Assembly (NCBI RefSeq): GCF_003711105.1
Contig: NZ_CP023865.1
Span: 6,679,001-6,743,000, forward strand
Reading direction: 5' to 3'
Length of the DNA stretch: 64,000 nt
Source of the DNA: Actinoplanes teichomyceticus ATCC 31121
GTDB taxonomy: Bacteria > Actinomycetota > Actinomycetes > Mycobacteriales > Micromonosporaceae
In this document: piece after piece, positions 10,973-19,748 of the stretch
How positions within the stretch are numbered: the stretch's first letter is position 1
How the letters are laid out: each line of letters begins with the position of its first letter
Position numbers and translations under genes: made by a program
Notes under the pieces: generated by a model
Told to the model about the DNA's origin: nothing
What the model saw: only the letters and a program-made list of their open reading frames with translations
Database searches by the model: none

Positions 10973-11941
10973 TCACGCCGGCCGCGCCCGCCGCCTCAAC
11001 TGGTGGTCGATGAGCGTCTTGATGATGTCGTCCAGCCGGTACCGCGGCCGGTACCCGATCAGCCGGGCGGCCAGGGACAGGTCCGGGATCCGCCGGCGCA
11101 TGTCCTCGAAGCCGGGGTCGTAGGCCTCGTGGTAGGGCACGAACCGGATCTCGCTGGCCGAGCCGGTGATCTCGCGTACCCGGTGGGCGAGCCCCTCGAT
11201 GGAGATCTCCTCGCGGCTGCCGATGTTGACCGCGCGACCGTACGCCTCGCTCGTGTCGAGCAGCCTGGTCATCGCCGGCACGGCGTCGTGCACGGAGCCG
11301 AAGCAGCGGCGCTGGCTGCCGTCGCCGTGCACGGTGATCGGCTCACCGGCGAGCGCCTGGGCGACGAATCGGGGCAGCACCATCCCGTACCGGCCGGTCT
11401 GCCGGGCACCGACGATGTTGAACAGTCGCAGGACGACGCACGGCACGCCGCTGGCCCGGCTGGTCTCGACGGCGACGAGCTCGTCGATCCCCTTGGCCGC
11501 GGCGTACGACCACCGGCTCTTCAGCGCCGACCCGAGGATGCGGTCGGAATCCTCGTGCAGGCCGTCCGCGTCGTTCTTGCCGTAGATCTCGCTGCTGGAG
11601 GCGACGGCGTACCGGACGCCGTGGCGGGCCGCCGCCTCGACGACGTTCTCGGTGCCGTGCAGGTTCACCCGCAGCGACTTCAGCGGCTCGGCCAGGATGG
11701 TGTGCACGCCGACCGCGGCGGCCAGGTGGAACACCATGCCGGCGCCGCGGACGCACTCGTCCACCAGCGCGCGGTCCAGGATCGAACCGTGCACGAACCG
11801 GACCGACGGCAGGTGTTCCAGGTTCGCCGGGGAGCCGGTCGAGAGGTCGTCGAGGACCACCACCTCGTGGCCGAGGGACACGAGATGATCGCAGAGATGC
11901 GAACCGATGAACCCGGCTCCGCCGGTTACCAGCGCCTTCAC
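10973..11941 (-). CDS. NAD-dependent sugar-nucleotide 4-epimerase/dehydratase (SDR extended family)
   Basis: A 322-residue extended short-chain dehydrogenase/reductase. The Rossmann motif TGGAGFIG sits at residues 6-13. The catalytic pair is Tyr146 and Lys150 in SYAAAK, preceded by SSSEIYG. The GTG at 11941 is used because GGAGG lies 11 bases upstream; the longer open frame to 12196 runs into the neighbouring gene. It lies 68 bases downstream of a UDP-GlcNAc/GalNAc-type 6-dehydrogenase. That dehydrogenase/epimerase pairing resembles the TviB/TviC or WbpO/WbpP logic for making a galacto-configured uronic sugar nucleotide. Exact substrate is inference. Confidence 0.85.
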   Translation of the reverse strand: MKALVTGGAGFIGSHLCDHLVSLGHEVVVLDDLSTGSPANLEHLPSVRFVHGSILDRALVDECVRGAGMVFHLAAAVGVHTILAEPLKSLRVNLHGTENVVEAAARHGVRYAVASSSEIYGKNDADGLHEDSDRILGSALKSRWSYAAAKGIDELVAVETSRASGVPCVVLRLFNIVGARQTGRYGMVLPRFVAQALAGEPITVHGDGSQRRCFGSVHDAVPAMTRLLDTSEAYGRAVNIGSREEISIEGLAHRVREITGSASEIRFVPYHEAYDPGFEDMRRRIPDLSLAARLIGYRPRYRLDDIIKTLIDHQLRRRARPA

Positions 11942-12009
11942 CAACAGTCTTCCCTCCGATGTCGTCGGCGCCGGGACGGCGCCGGCACTGCCGCCGGCCG
12001 CGGTGGCGG

Positions 12010-13269
12010 CTACAGCCGAATGACGTTGTCCTGCCGCTCGATCACCCCGCGCGTGTCGAGCACCAGCCGGGCCTCCCGGGCGATCATGTCCAGGTCGAAG
12101 GCCCGGTGATCCTGCAGGAGCACGACCAGGTCGGCGTCGCGCACCGCGGCTTGCAGGCACTGTTCGCCGGCGAGCAGGCGCTGGTCCACGGACCACTGCC
12201 GGACGAACGGGTCACCGAATCGGACCTCGGCCCCCAGCCGGTGCAGGGACCGCGCCAGCGGCAGAGCCGGGGTGCCCCGCGCGTCGGCGATGTCGGGCTT
12301 GTAGGTGACGCCGAGCAGCAGGATCCGCGCCCCGCTGACCGGCTTGCCGACCCCGTTGAGCGCGCGCTGGACGCGCGAGAGCACCCAGGCCGGCATCGCG
12401 TCGTTGATCTCCTGAGCCAGTTCGGCCATCCGGAACGGGTGCCCTAGCCGCCGCGCCGCGTGCACCAGGTAGGCCGGGTCCACCGGGATGCAGTGCCCGC
12501 CCACGCCCGGGCCGGGCAGGAACTTCTGGAAGCCGAACGGTTTGGTGGCGGCGGCGGCTATCGCGTCCCAGATGTCGACGCCCAGCTCCTCGCAGAACGT
12601 GGCCATCTCGTTGACCAGCGCGATGTTCACGGCCCGGTACGTGTTCTCGATCAGCTTGGCCATCTCGGCCTCGCGCAGCCCCCGGGTCGCCGCGACCTGC
12701 GGGATGAACTTGCCGTAGAAGGCGGTGGCGCGATCCCGGCACGCCGGGGTGAGCCCGCCGACCACCTTCGGGGTGTTGCCCAGGCCGTACACCTCGTTGC
12801 CGGGATCGATGCGCTCCGGCGAGTACGCGAGGTGGAAGTCCACCCCGGCGCGCAGTCCGGAGGTCTCCAGCAGGGGACGGATCACCGTCTCGGTGGTTCC
12901 CGGCCAGGTCGTCGACTCCAGGACGACCAGCGTGCCCGGTCGCAGGTGCCGCGCGACATCGGTGGTGGCCTGGACGACCGCGGTGAGGTCCGGCTGGTAC
13001 GCCTCGCCCAGCGGGGTGGGCACACAGACCACGATGGTCTCGCAGCCGGCCAGTTCCGCCGGATCGCTGCCGGCCCGGAAACCCTCGGCGAGCATCTCCT
13101 CCAGCTCGCCGTCGGACAGGTCGTCGACATGCGACCGGCCGTCGTTGAGCGATGCCACCCGGCGCCGGTCGGAGTCCAGGCCCAGCACCTTGAGACCCCG
13201 GACCGTTGCCTCTCTGGCCAGCGGCATGCCCACGTACCCCAGGCCGACTACCGCGAGGTCATACGACAC
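12010..13269 (-). CDS. Nucleotide-sugar 6-dehydrogenase (UDP-GlcNAc/UDP-GalNAc 6-dehydrogenase type)
   Basis: A 419-residue NAD-dependent enzyme that oxidises a sugar nucleotide C6 hydroxyl twice to the uronic acid. The N-terminal Rossmann motif GLGYVG is at residues 9-14. The catalytic cysteine is Cys260 in GVGGHCIPVDP, and the C-terminal domain carries GVTYKPDIADARGTPAL. The SPERIDPGN segment (150-158) is characteristic of the WbpA/WbpO/TviB branch rather than classical UDP-glucose dehydrogenase, which has NPEFL there. It could feed uronic or N-acetyl-uronic acids to the phosphoglycolipid operon 7 kb away or to an exopolysaccharide. The upstream region is shared with the divergent gene at 13585. 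Confidence 0.92.
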   Translation of the reverse strand: MSYDLAVVGLGYVGMPLAREATVRGLKVLGLDSDRRRVASLNDGRSHVDDLSDGELEEMLAEGFRAGSDPAELAGCETIVVCVPTPLGEAYQPDLTAVVQATTDVARHLRPGTLVVLESTTWPGTTETVIRPLLETSGLRAGVDFHLAYSPERIDPGNEVYGLGNTPKVVGGLTPACRDRATAFYGKFIPQVAATRGLREAEMAKLIENTYRAVNIALVNEMATFCEELGVDIWDAIAAAATKPFGFQKFLPGPGVGGHCIPVDPAYLVHAARRLGHPFRMAELAQEINDAMPAWVLSRVQRALNGVGKPVSGARILLLGVTYKPDIADARGTPALPLARSLHRLGAEVRFGDPFVRQWSVDQRLLAGEQCLQAAVRDADLVVLLQDHRAFDLDMIAREARLVLDTRGVIERQDNVIRL

Positions 13270-13584
13270 ATGCCCTCCATGCAGGTTGCGTTCGAGCGAG
13301 CAAGCCTCTCCAGGCTCGGCGGCGCCAGCGCAGATCTGATCGAAGCGCCAAGGGATCGACAGGGACGAGTCTCCGGGTTGGACATCGACCGGACAAGATC
13401 CTATCCCGGATGACAGTCCGTCGCCGCCCCGTCACGATGCCGCCCGGCGGCCGCCGGGCGGGCCCACGCGGCGCGAGCTCCCCGCCGCGCGGGTGCTACG
13501 GTGTCGTGCTTTGTCGCAAACGTACGGAAAGTGCCGAGGGAACCGTGCCGCCACCGGGACGAACGAACGCGCAGGGGAGTCGGC
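13270..13584. promoter_or_regulatory. Divergent intergenic region
   Basis: These 315 bases separate two divergently transcribed genes and so must hold two promoters. I see no strong palindrome or recognisable sigma-factor element. The only clear signal is the GGGGAG box at about 13574 serving the ATG at 13585. Confidence 0.5.
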
Positions 13585-14262
13585 ATGCCGACCCCTAGGA
13601 TCGTGCGCAGCGGCGCCTTCGCCGGGGTGGCGACCGCCGACCTGCTCGACCTCATGACCACCGTGGTCGCCATCCTCACCGTGCCGCCCGCGACCGGCCG
13701 GCACCTCGACGCCGTCGTCGTGCCGACCGGCCAGGGCGAGGAGGCACGGCTGCGCCACGCCATCGCCCTGTGGGAATCCGAGCCCGGCATCCGTTTTCTC
13801 CTGGTGCCGAACGGCAACCCGGCGGAGCGGACCTACGTCACGATCACGCTGGACTATCTGCGCTCCCTGGGCCTGCGCCGGCTCGACGGCGTGCACATCC
13901 AGCGGGCACCCGCGCCGAACACCGCGTTGCAGGCGGCATGGATCGCCGACGAGGTGGGCAAGCGGGACATCCGCAGTTGTGTGCTGACGGTGTCCCCGTA
14001 CCACCTGCCCAGAGCGTTCCTCACCGTAATCAAGGCGCTCGCCGTCCGCAAGGTTCGTATTCCGGTAATCCCCGCCGCGGTTCCCGTTCCGCCGCACGCA
14101 CGGGTGCCGGAGACCGGCGCGAACGCATATGACCTGCTGCCCGGAGAATTCCGGCGGATCCTCACATACGCCAATGACGGATGGATTGCAACCCCGGACG
14201 AGTCGCGGGAGTACCTCGCCTGGCTGTGGGCGAACCACCGGTCGCTGTTCACGCCGTCGTGA
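13585..14262 (+). CDS. DUF218/YdcF-like protein, soluble
   Basis: A 225-residue protein with the layout of the DUF218 (YdcF/SanA) fold. AVVVPTGQGEEARLRHAI corresponds to the usual VVLGGG...R...A block, APAPNTALQAAW to the NT.EN block, and VSPYHLPRA to the hallmark TS.yH..RA motif. Unlike SanA it has no N-terminal membrane helix. The ATG at 13585 is preceded by a good Shine-Dalgarno; an earlier ATG at 13501 lacks one. DUF218 members are linked to envelope biogenesis but their chemistry is unclear. It precedes the adenylation cassette by 249 bases. Confidence 0.7.
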   Translation: MPTPRIVRSGAFAGVATADLLDLMTTVVAILTVPPATGRHLDAVVVPTGQGEEARLRHAIALWESEPGIRFLLVPNGNPAERTYVTITLDYLRSLGLRRLDGVHIQRAPAPNTALQAAWIADEVGKRDIRSCVLTVSPYHLPRAFLTVIKALAVRKVRIPVIPAAVPVPPHARVPETGANAYDLLPGEFRRILTYANDGWIATPDESREYLAWLWANHRSLFTPS

Positions 14263-14511
14263 GCGGTCCGCGCCGGGGCACCCACAGCCCCGGTGAACAG
14301 CGCGGACGCCGCTGGCGGGACGGTCCGCCGGCCGACCGGAATCGGTCGCTCGCGAGAATCGGCCGACGGGCTTCGACCGGCGCGCTATTGTGCGGAAATC
14401 CACGTGCGGACCGGATACGTTTCGACTTCCGACTATACCGATCGGGGCCTTACGTACGCTCCGATGTGGAGTACCATGCGGTGTCATGCCCGACGTCCAT
14501 GACCCGGCGCC

Positions 14512-16086
14512 ATGACCTCATTGTTGAATCGCGTTCTCGCCAGCGCGCAGCGTTTCCCCGATCGACCGGCCATCCATGACGGTCAGCCGACGTCGTACCG
14601 GGGCCTGCTCACCCGGACCCGCCGGATCGCCGCGGCGCTGCCACCGGCCGGATCCGGACCGGCGCTGGGCGCGCTGCTGGTCCGCCGGGACGCGACGGGC
14701 TACGCGGCGCTGCTGGCGACGGCCTGGTCCGGACGCGCCTACGTGCCGCTGAACCCGGGATACCCGCTCCGGCGCACCATCGCGATGCTGCGGGCGTCCG
14801 GCGCCGACACCCTGATCGTCGACGGGGCCGCGGGCGCGGACCTCGACCGGCTTCTCGGCGCGCTGCCGGACCCGCTGACCGTGGTGCTGGTGGGCGCCGG
14901 GGAGCGGACCCCTGAGGCGGCACGGCACCGCGTGGTCCGGGTGGACCCGGACTCCGGCGACCTGACCCGCCGCGATCCCGCCGACCAGGCCGCCGGCCTG
15001 GCCTACCTGCTGTTCACCTCGGGCACGACCGGCACCCCCAGCGGGGTCCCGGTGCACGGCGCGAGCGTCTCGGCCTACCTGGACGCGGTGGCGGCCCGGC
15101 ACGACCTCGGCCCGCACGACCGCGCCTCGCAGACCTTCGAGCTGACCTTCGACCTGAGCGTGCACGACATGTTCGCCACCTGGCAGGCCGGCGCCTGCCT
15201 GTACCCGCTCCCGCAACGGGCCCTGCTGCAGCCGCTCACCTTCATCCGGCGCCACGAGCTGTCCGCCTGGTTCAGCGTGCCGTCCGTCGCCGCGCGGGCC
15301 GACGCCCTGGGCGTCCTCGGCGCCGGTGTGCTGCCGTCGCTGCGGTGGAGCCTGTTCTGCGGCGAGCCGCTGACCCGCCGCCTGGCCACGGCGTGGCAGT
15401 CCGCGGCTCCGGCGGCCACGCTGGACAACCTCTACGGCCCGACCGAGGCGACCATCGCGATCACCGGCTTCCAGCCGGCCACCGACACCGGCGCCGCCCC
15501 GGACACCAACGGCGTGCTGCCGATCGGCCGGCCGTTCGCCGGCCAGCGGGCCGCCGTGATGGCCGGTGGCGAGCCCGTCCCGCCCGGCGCGGTCGGCGAG
15601 CTGTGGCTGTCCGGCTCGCAGGTCACCACGGGGTACTGGGCGGATCCGGAACGCACCGCCGCGCGCTTCGCCACCCGGCCGGACGGACACTGGTTCCGCA
15701 CCGGCGACCTGGTCCGGCAGGACCCGTCCGGGTGCCTGCACTATCACGGCCGGACCGACGACCAACTCAAGATCAACGGCTTCCGCGTCGAGCTGCTCGA
15801 GGTCGATCACGTGCTGCGGACCGCCTGCGACGCACCGGACGCCCTGGTGGTCCCCTGGCCCGGCGCGGCCGCCCCGCAGTACCTGGTGGCCGTGGTGGCG
15901 CGCGGCGGCGACCGGAGCCCCAAGCAGATCATCGAGGCCTGCGCCGAGTCGCTGCCTTCCTACATGGTTCCGCGTCGCGTGACCGTGGTCGACGACATCC
16001 CTCGCAACCCGAACGGCAAGCTCGACCGCAAGGCGGCTGCCGCACTCCTGGAAGAGGAAGGCTCGCATGAAACCGTCTCCGGCTGA
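14512..16086 (+). CDS. Stand-alone amino-acid adenylation enzyme (DltA-like aminoacyl-carrier-protein ligase)
   Basis: A 524-residue ANL-superfamily enzyme that activates a carboxylate with ATP and loads it on a carrier protein. Core motifs are present in order: A3 LFTSGTTGTPSG, A4 FDLSVHDMF, A5 NLYGPTEATI, A7 WFRTGDLV, A8 GRTDDQLKINGFRVE, and A10 NPNGKLDRK with the catalytic lysine. The aspartate of FDLS corresponds to the residue that binds the alpha-amino group in amino-acid-activating domains, and FDLSVxD is close to DltA. No condensation or thioesterase domain is fused. The next gene, a 92-residue carrier protein, overlaps its 3' end by 20 bases and is almost certainly its partner. The amino acid cannot be predicted reliably. 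Confidence 0.88.
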   Translation: MTSLLNRVLASAQRFPDRPAIHDGQPTSYRGLLTRTRRIAAALPPAGSGPALGALLVRRDATGYAALLATAWSGRAYVPLNPGYPLRRTIAMLRASGADTLIVDGAAGADLDRLLGALPDPLTVVLVGAGERTPEAARHRVVRVDPDSGDLTRRDPADQAAGLAYLLFTSGTTGTPSGVPVHGASVSAYLDAVAARHDLGPHDRASQTFELTFDLSVHDMFATWQAGACLYPLPQRALLQPLTFIRRHELSAWFSVPSVAARADALGVLGAGVLPSLRWSLFCGEPLTRRLATAWQSAAPAATLDNLYGPTEATIAITGFQPATDTGAAPDTNGVLPIGRPFAGQRAAVMAGGEPVPPGAVGELWLSGSQVTTGYWADPERTAARFATRPDGHWFRTGDLVRQDPSGCLHYHGRTDDQLKINGFRVELLEVDHVLRTACDAPDALVVPWPGAAAPQYLVAVVARGGDRSPKQIIEACAESLPSYMVPRRVTVVDDIPRNPNGKLDRKAAAALLEEEGSHETVSG

Positions 16087-16345
16087 CAGCCTCCTGGTGG
16101 ACGCCCTGCACTGGGTGCAGCGGCATCGCGTCGACCGGGAGACCGCGGACACGCCGGTCACCGCCGACACCGACCTGCTCGCCCTCGGGGTCCTGGACTC
16201 GCTGGGTTTCGTGCAGCTGATGACCTTCCTGGCCGAGCGGTCCGGGCGGACCGTCGACCTACTCGACCTGGACCTCGACGACCTGGCCACGCTGACCACG
16301 CTGTGCCGGGTCTACGCCACCGCGGAGCCGGCCGATGCCCGCTGA
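16067..16345 (+). CDS. Acyl/peptidyl carrier protein
   Basis: A free-standing 92-residue carrier protein. The phosphopantetheine attachment serine is in GVLDSLGF (about residue 45), preceded by the acidic helix-2 boundary TDLLALG. The length and organisation resemble DltC or discrete peptidyl carriers. It overlaps the adenylation gene upstream by 20 bases and the methyltransferase downstream by 11, so the three are translationally coupled. The Sfp-type transferase encoded at 2150-2806 is a candidate activator. Confidence 0.88.
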   Translation: MKPSPADSLLVDALHWVQRHRVDRETADTPVTADTDLLALGVLDSLGFVQLMTFLAERSGRTVDLLDLDLDDLATLTTLCRVYATAEPADAR

Positions 16346-17156
16346 CCCGATCGTCGAGACCTACTCGCGCCGGGCGAGCGAGTACTCCGGCGCGGAGAAC
16401 CAGGGCTCCTGCTGGGGACTGGCGACCCGGGAGCTGTGGGCTTCGCTGGACCCACGTCCCGGCGACCGGACGATCGCCGACGTCGGCTGCGGCGACGGCG
16501 CCGCGCTCCGCGAGATTCACGAGCGCGCGCCGGGGGCCCGGCTGCTCGGCGTGGAACCGGCCGAGGGACTACGGGCCATCGCCGCGGACCGGGTCCGGGG
16601 CGCCGGATCCGCCGAGATCGTCGACGGCCGGTTCGAGGACCTGCGCCTGCCGTCCGGCACCGTCGACTACCTCTACAGCCTCATGGCGTTCCACTGGGTC
16701 ACCGACCCGGCGGCCGGCGCGGCCGAGATCGGCCGGGTGCTGGCCCCGGCCGGGCGGGCCGACCTCTTCTTCATCGGCCGCTACAGCGGCCGGGAGTTCA
16801 TCAAGGCGACGACGCCGATCTTCCTGCGCCACTTCGGACCGGCCCGGGTGTTCGGGGCGGCCCAGCTGCGCTGCCAGCTCACCCGCGACGACGCCGAGGG
16901 CGTGTTCAGCTCCGCGATGCCGGACCGGCGGGTCACCGTCCGGGAGTGGTACGACACCCGGTACGACACGGTGGCCGGGCACCTGGCCTGGTGGGTGCGG
17001 ATCGAGGGGCAACTGCTGGAGATCGGCGGACCGGCCCGCGAGCAGTGCGAGAGCGAGATCCGGGCCGCGCTCGGCGCGCTGGAGACCCCGGCCGGGGTTC
17101 CGTACACGCTGCACCTGCTGCACGTCCGGATCGAGCCGGGGACCGAGGCCCCTTGA
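16335..17156 (+). CDS. Class I SAM-dependent methyltransferase
   Basis: A 273-residue UbiE/type-11-like methyltransferase. SAM-binding motif I is ADVGCGDGAALREI (about residues 48-61), with the acidic motif II residue in LLGVEP and the post-motif segment LMAFHWVTDP. It starts inside the carrier protein gene and its stop overlaps the start of the next gene. The location between a carrier protein and an acyltransferase suggests it methylates the amino acid, the carrier-bound intermediate or the final acceptor. The substrate is unknown. Confidence 0.85.
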   Translation: MPADPIVETYSRRASEYSGAENQGSCWGLATRELWASLDPRPGDRTIADVGCGDGAALREIHERAPGARLLGVEPAEGLRAIAADRVRGAGSAEIVDGRFEDLRLPSGTVDYLYSLMAFHWVTDPAAGAAEIGRVLAPAGRADLFFIGRYSGREFIKATTPIFLRHFGPARVFGAAQLRCQLTRDDAEGVFSSAMPDRRVTVREWYDTRYDTVAGHLAWWVRIEGQLLEIGGPAREQCESEIRAALGALETPAGVPYTLHLLHVRIEPGTEAP

Positions 17157-18178
17157 CGGTCCGGGTGGTGGCACACGAGGAGCGCTGGCGGCCCGCCGTA
17201 CGGGCCTTCAACGCCCGGATGGCCGCCGCCGGCCACAGCGGCTTCTTCGAGAGTCCGACGCCGGACTGGCTGGCGCCGGCGCCCGGCTCCCCGACGTACC
17301 GCGAACTGTTCGTCGCGCTGGACGGGGAGCGGGCGCACGGCGGCTACGTGCTGCGCCACGAACGGGCGCTGATCGCCGGCGCCGAGCGGGACGTCGCCTC
17401 GGTGCAGGGGCCGTACTCCGAGGGCGCGGCCGACAGCCGGCACGCCCGGACCTCGTTCGCCCTGATCCAGGACATGATGCGCCGCCGCCCCCGGTTGTAC
17501 GGCTGGGGGCTGGAGAACCGCCCGGACATGCGCGAGCTGTTCGGCATGTTCCGCTGGCGGTCGTGGGCCAGCCCGACCCTGGTCTGGTGGGGCGTCCCGG
17601 TGCTGCGCTCGCGGCATCGCCCACCGGCCGGTGTCCAGGTCACGGTGGAACCGGCCTTCGGTGACTGGGCCGACGATCTCTGGCGCGACGCCGCGCCCGC
17701 ATACTCCTTCGTGACCGGACGGGACGCCGCGACGCTCCGGGCCGTCTACCCGCCGGGCGACGGGGACTTCCACCGCCTGGCGGTACGCCGCGACGGCGAG
17801 CTGATCGGCTGGGCGGTCACCGGGCTGCGCCGGTTCCGCCGCCACCCGCGGTTCCGGTCGCTGCGTGTCGGGGCGATCTGGGACGCCTTCGCCGCGCCGC
17901 GGCACGCCGGCACCGTGCTCGCCGCGGCGCACAGCCGGCTGGCCCGGGCCGGCGCCATGGTCGTGCTGGCCTCCTTCGCCGATCCGCGGTGGAGCGATCA
18001 GTTGCGGCGGGCCGGCTTCCGGCCGCGCGGCAGGGATCGCCACTTCCTGATGTCGCCGGCCCTCGTGGCGGAACTCGGCGAGGCCGGCGCCGAACGGGTC
18101 TTCCTCACCTTCGGCGATGCCGAGGGCCATCGGGGCACGCTGGGACAGGCACTCTTCGCTGTCGACCAGAATGTATAG
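17153..18178 (+). CDS. GNAT-like acyl/aminoacyl transferase
   Basis: A 341-residue protein with apparently two GNAT-fold halves. The second half (about 160-320) shows the usual strand-turn pattern HRLAVRRDGELIGWAVTGL followed by VGAIWDAFA and a C-terminal GFRPRGRDRHFLM. It begins with a TTG whose last two bases overlap the upstream TGA; a GTG at 17165 is an alternative. Double-GNAT proteins transfer acyl or aminoacyl groups, and the preceding adenylation enzyme and carrier make carrier-bound aminoacyl transfer to a hydroxyl or amine plausible. That donor assignment is inference. Confidence 0.65.
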   Translation: MTVRVVAHEERWRPAVRAFNARMAAAGHSGFFESPTPDWLAPAPGSPTYRELFVALDGERAHGGYVLRHERALIAGAERDVASVQGPYSEGAADSRHARTSFALIQDMMRRRPRLYGWGLENRPDMRELFGMFRWRSWASPTLVWWGVPVLRSRHRPPAGVQVTVEPAFGDWADDLWRDAAPAYSFVTGRDAATLRAVYPPGDGDFHRLAVRRDGELIGWAVTGLRRFRRHPRFRSLRVGAIWDAFAAPRHAGTVLAAAHSRLARAGAMVVLASFADPRWSDQLRRAGFRPRGRDRHFLMSPALVAELGEAGAERVFLTFGDAEGHRGTLGQALFAVDQNV

Positions 18179-18283
18179 AATGTTCCTTTCCTAGCCGCGC
18201 GTACGAGATCAACTGATTCTCCAGCCGTGCTCCGGACGGCTGAAACCCGCTGCACCGCAGCGAAGGGAGCCCTGAGCCAGCAG

Positions 18284-18988
18284 ATGTGGACCAGTCAGCA
18301 ACCAGGCGAAGCACCGGATCGACGCCCCCCGGGCACCGCATCGTGGGCGGGCGGGAACGTGGCAGCGCCCGCACCGCCCGTCCGGCTGCGCGCCACGGGC
18401 ATCACCAAGAAGTTCGGCCGCCGCGAGGTGCTGTCCAACGTCAACTTCGAGGTGCGTGCCGGCGAGGTCGCGGCGGTGATCGGCTCCAACGGCGCCGGCA
18501 AGTCCACCTTCCTCAAGATCTGCGCCGGCCTGATCTCCCCCACCAGCGGCCGGGTCGAGGTGAACGGCTCCATCGGCTACTGCCCGCAGGCCGGCGGCAC
18601 CTTCGACTTCCTGCGGCCGAGTGAGCACTTCGTCCTCTTCGGCCGCGGCGACGGGCTCAACCGCGACACCGCTCTGACCCGCGGGCGGGAGATGGCCGCC
18701 ATGCTCGGCTGGGAGCCGGAACCCAAGGTCCAGGCGCGGCACCTCTCCGGCGGCACCCGGCAGAAGCTCAACGTCATCCTGTCCACCCTGGGCGGCCACG
18801 ACATCCTGCTGCTCGACGAGCCCTACCAGGGCTTCGACCGCGGCACGTACACCGACTTCTGGGAGGTGATCTGGCGGCTGCGCGACACCGGGCGCACGAT
18901 CGTCGTGATCACCCACATGCTCAACACCATGGACCGGGTCGACCAGGTCCTGGACCTGACCCCGACGGGAAGCGAGCGCAACCGATGA
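18284..18988 (+). CDS. ABC transporter ATP-binding protein
   Basis: A 234-residue ATPase. Walker A is GSNGAGKST, the signature LSGGTRQKLNV, and Walker B ILLLDEPYQGFD, with H-loop VVITHMLN. The start is uncertain: the ATG at 18284 follows a GGGAG box by 14 bases, the frame is open to 18227, and the ATPase fold proper begins about 32 residues in. Its stop overlaps the start of the permease gene. Moenomycin clusters also carry an ATPase/permease pair (MoeP5/MoeX5), so this pair may belong functionally to the neighbouring operon, or to the adenylation cassette it follows. Confidence 0.85.
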   Translation: MWTSQQPGEAPDRRPPGTASWAGGNVAAPAPPVRLRATGITKKFGRREVLSNVNFEVRAGEVAAVIGSNGAGKSTFLKICAGLISPTSGRVEVNGSIGYCPQAGGTFDFLRPSEHFVLFGRGDGLNRDTALTRGREMAAMLGWEPEPKVQARHLSGGTRQKLNVILSTLGGHDILLLDEPYQGFDRGTYTDFWEVIWRLRDTGRTIVVITHMLNTMDRVDQVLDLTPTGSERNR

Positions 18989-19692
18989 CCAGCGTACTGA
19001 CCGTGGCCGAGATGGTGCTGCGTGATCTGGCCCGGCGCCGGACCGTGCTCGGCCTGCTCTTCCTGCTCCCGCTCGGCTTCTACGCCGCCCGGCACGACCA
19101 GACCGGGCAGGCCATCCGGTTCGCCAGCCTGGGCCTGGGCTGGGGCGCCAGCACCGCCGGGCTGTTCTCCAGCAACTCCGCGAAGTCCGTCGAGCCCCGG
19201 CTCCGGCTGGTCGGCTACTCCTGGCCGGCGCTACTGGTCGGCCGGCTGGCCGCGCTGCTGCTGATCTCCTGGGTCATCGCCGGCGCGTACTTCCTGCTGA
19301 TCTACTTCGACCAGGACATCCAGCGGCCCGGCGCGCTCGCGCTGATGCTGGCGCTCACCGCGCTGATCGCGGTTCCGCTGGGCATGCTGATCGGCGCCGT
19401 GGTGCCGCGCGACCTGGAGGGCACCCTGGTGCTCATCGCGTTCGTCGGCATCCAGATGGCCATCGACCCGGCCAAGGACTCGGCGAAGTACCTGCCGTTC
19501 TGGTCGTCCCGGGAGATCGGGACCTACATCGTCGACCCGGTCGGCGACGACTACCTGCAGCGGGGCCTGCAGCACGGCATCGGCGTGTCGGTCGGGCTGA
19601 TCGTGCTCACCGCCGTGCTCACCGCGGTCCGGCTCCGCCGCCGCAAGCACGTGCACCTGGTACGCCAGCCGGCCGCCGCCGGGATGCGCTGA
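18985..19692 (+). CDS. ABC transporter permease subunit
   Basis: A 235-residue membrane protein with about six hydrophobic helices, a basic N-terminal segment RDLARRRT before helix 1, and a basic C-terminal tail RLRRRKHVHLVR. It is coupled to the ATPase gene by an ATGA overlap. It is ABC-2-like in layout but has no recognisable specificity signature. The gene converges on the prenyl synthase gene at the end of the phosphoglycolipid operon. Confidence 0.75.
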   Translation: MTSVLTVAEMVLRDLARRRTVLGLLFLLPLGFYAARHDQTGQAIRFASLGLGWGASTAGLFSSNSAKSVEPRLRLVGYSWPALLVGRLAALLLISWVIAGAYFLLIYFDQDIQRPGALALMLALTALIAVPLGMLIGAVVPRDLEGTLVLIAFVGIQMAIDPAKDSAKYLPFWSSREIGTYIVDPVGDDYLQRGLQHGIGVSVGLIVLTAVLTAVRLRRRKHVHLVRQPAAAGMR

Positions 19693-19710
19693 CGGCGCCC
19701 GGGGACGAAG

Positions 19711-19742
19711 AGGAGGTGGGGCCCCAGCCTCCCCCACCTCCT
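19711..19742. terminator. Bidirectional hairpin terminator
   Basis: AGGAGGTGGGG (19711-19721) pairs perfectly with CCCCACCTCCT (19732-19742) around a 10-base loop. It lies between the converging ABC permease gene and the last gene of the minus-strand operon, so it could terminate both. Confidence 0.75.
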
Positions 19743-19748
19743 TGGCCG

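Noticed and set aside
10963..10982. Terminator between the ABC permease gene and the convergent epimerase gene
   Set aside because: Only an 8-bp stem (GCCGGCGT/ACGCCGGC) with a 4-base loop, overlapping the epimerase stop codon region; in sequence this GC-rich it is not distinctive enough to list.
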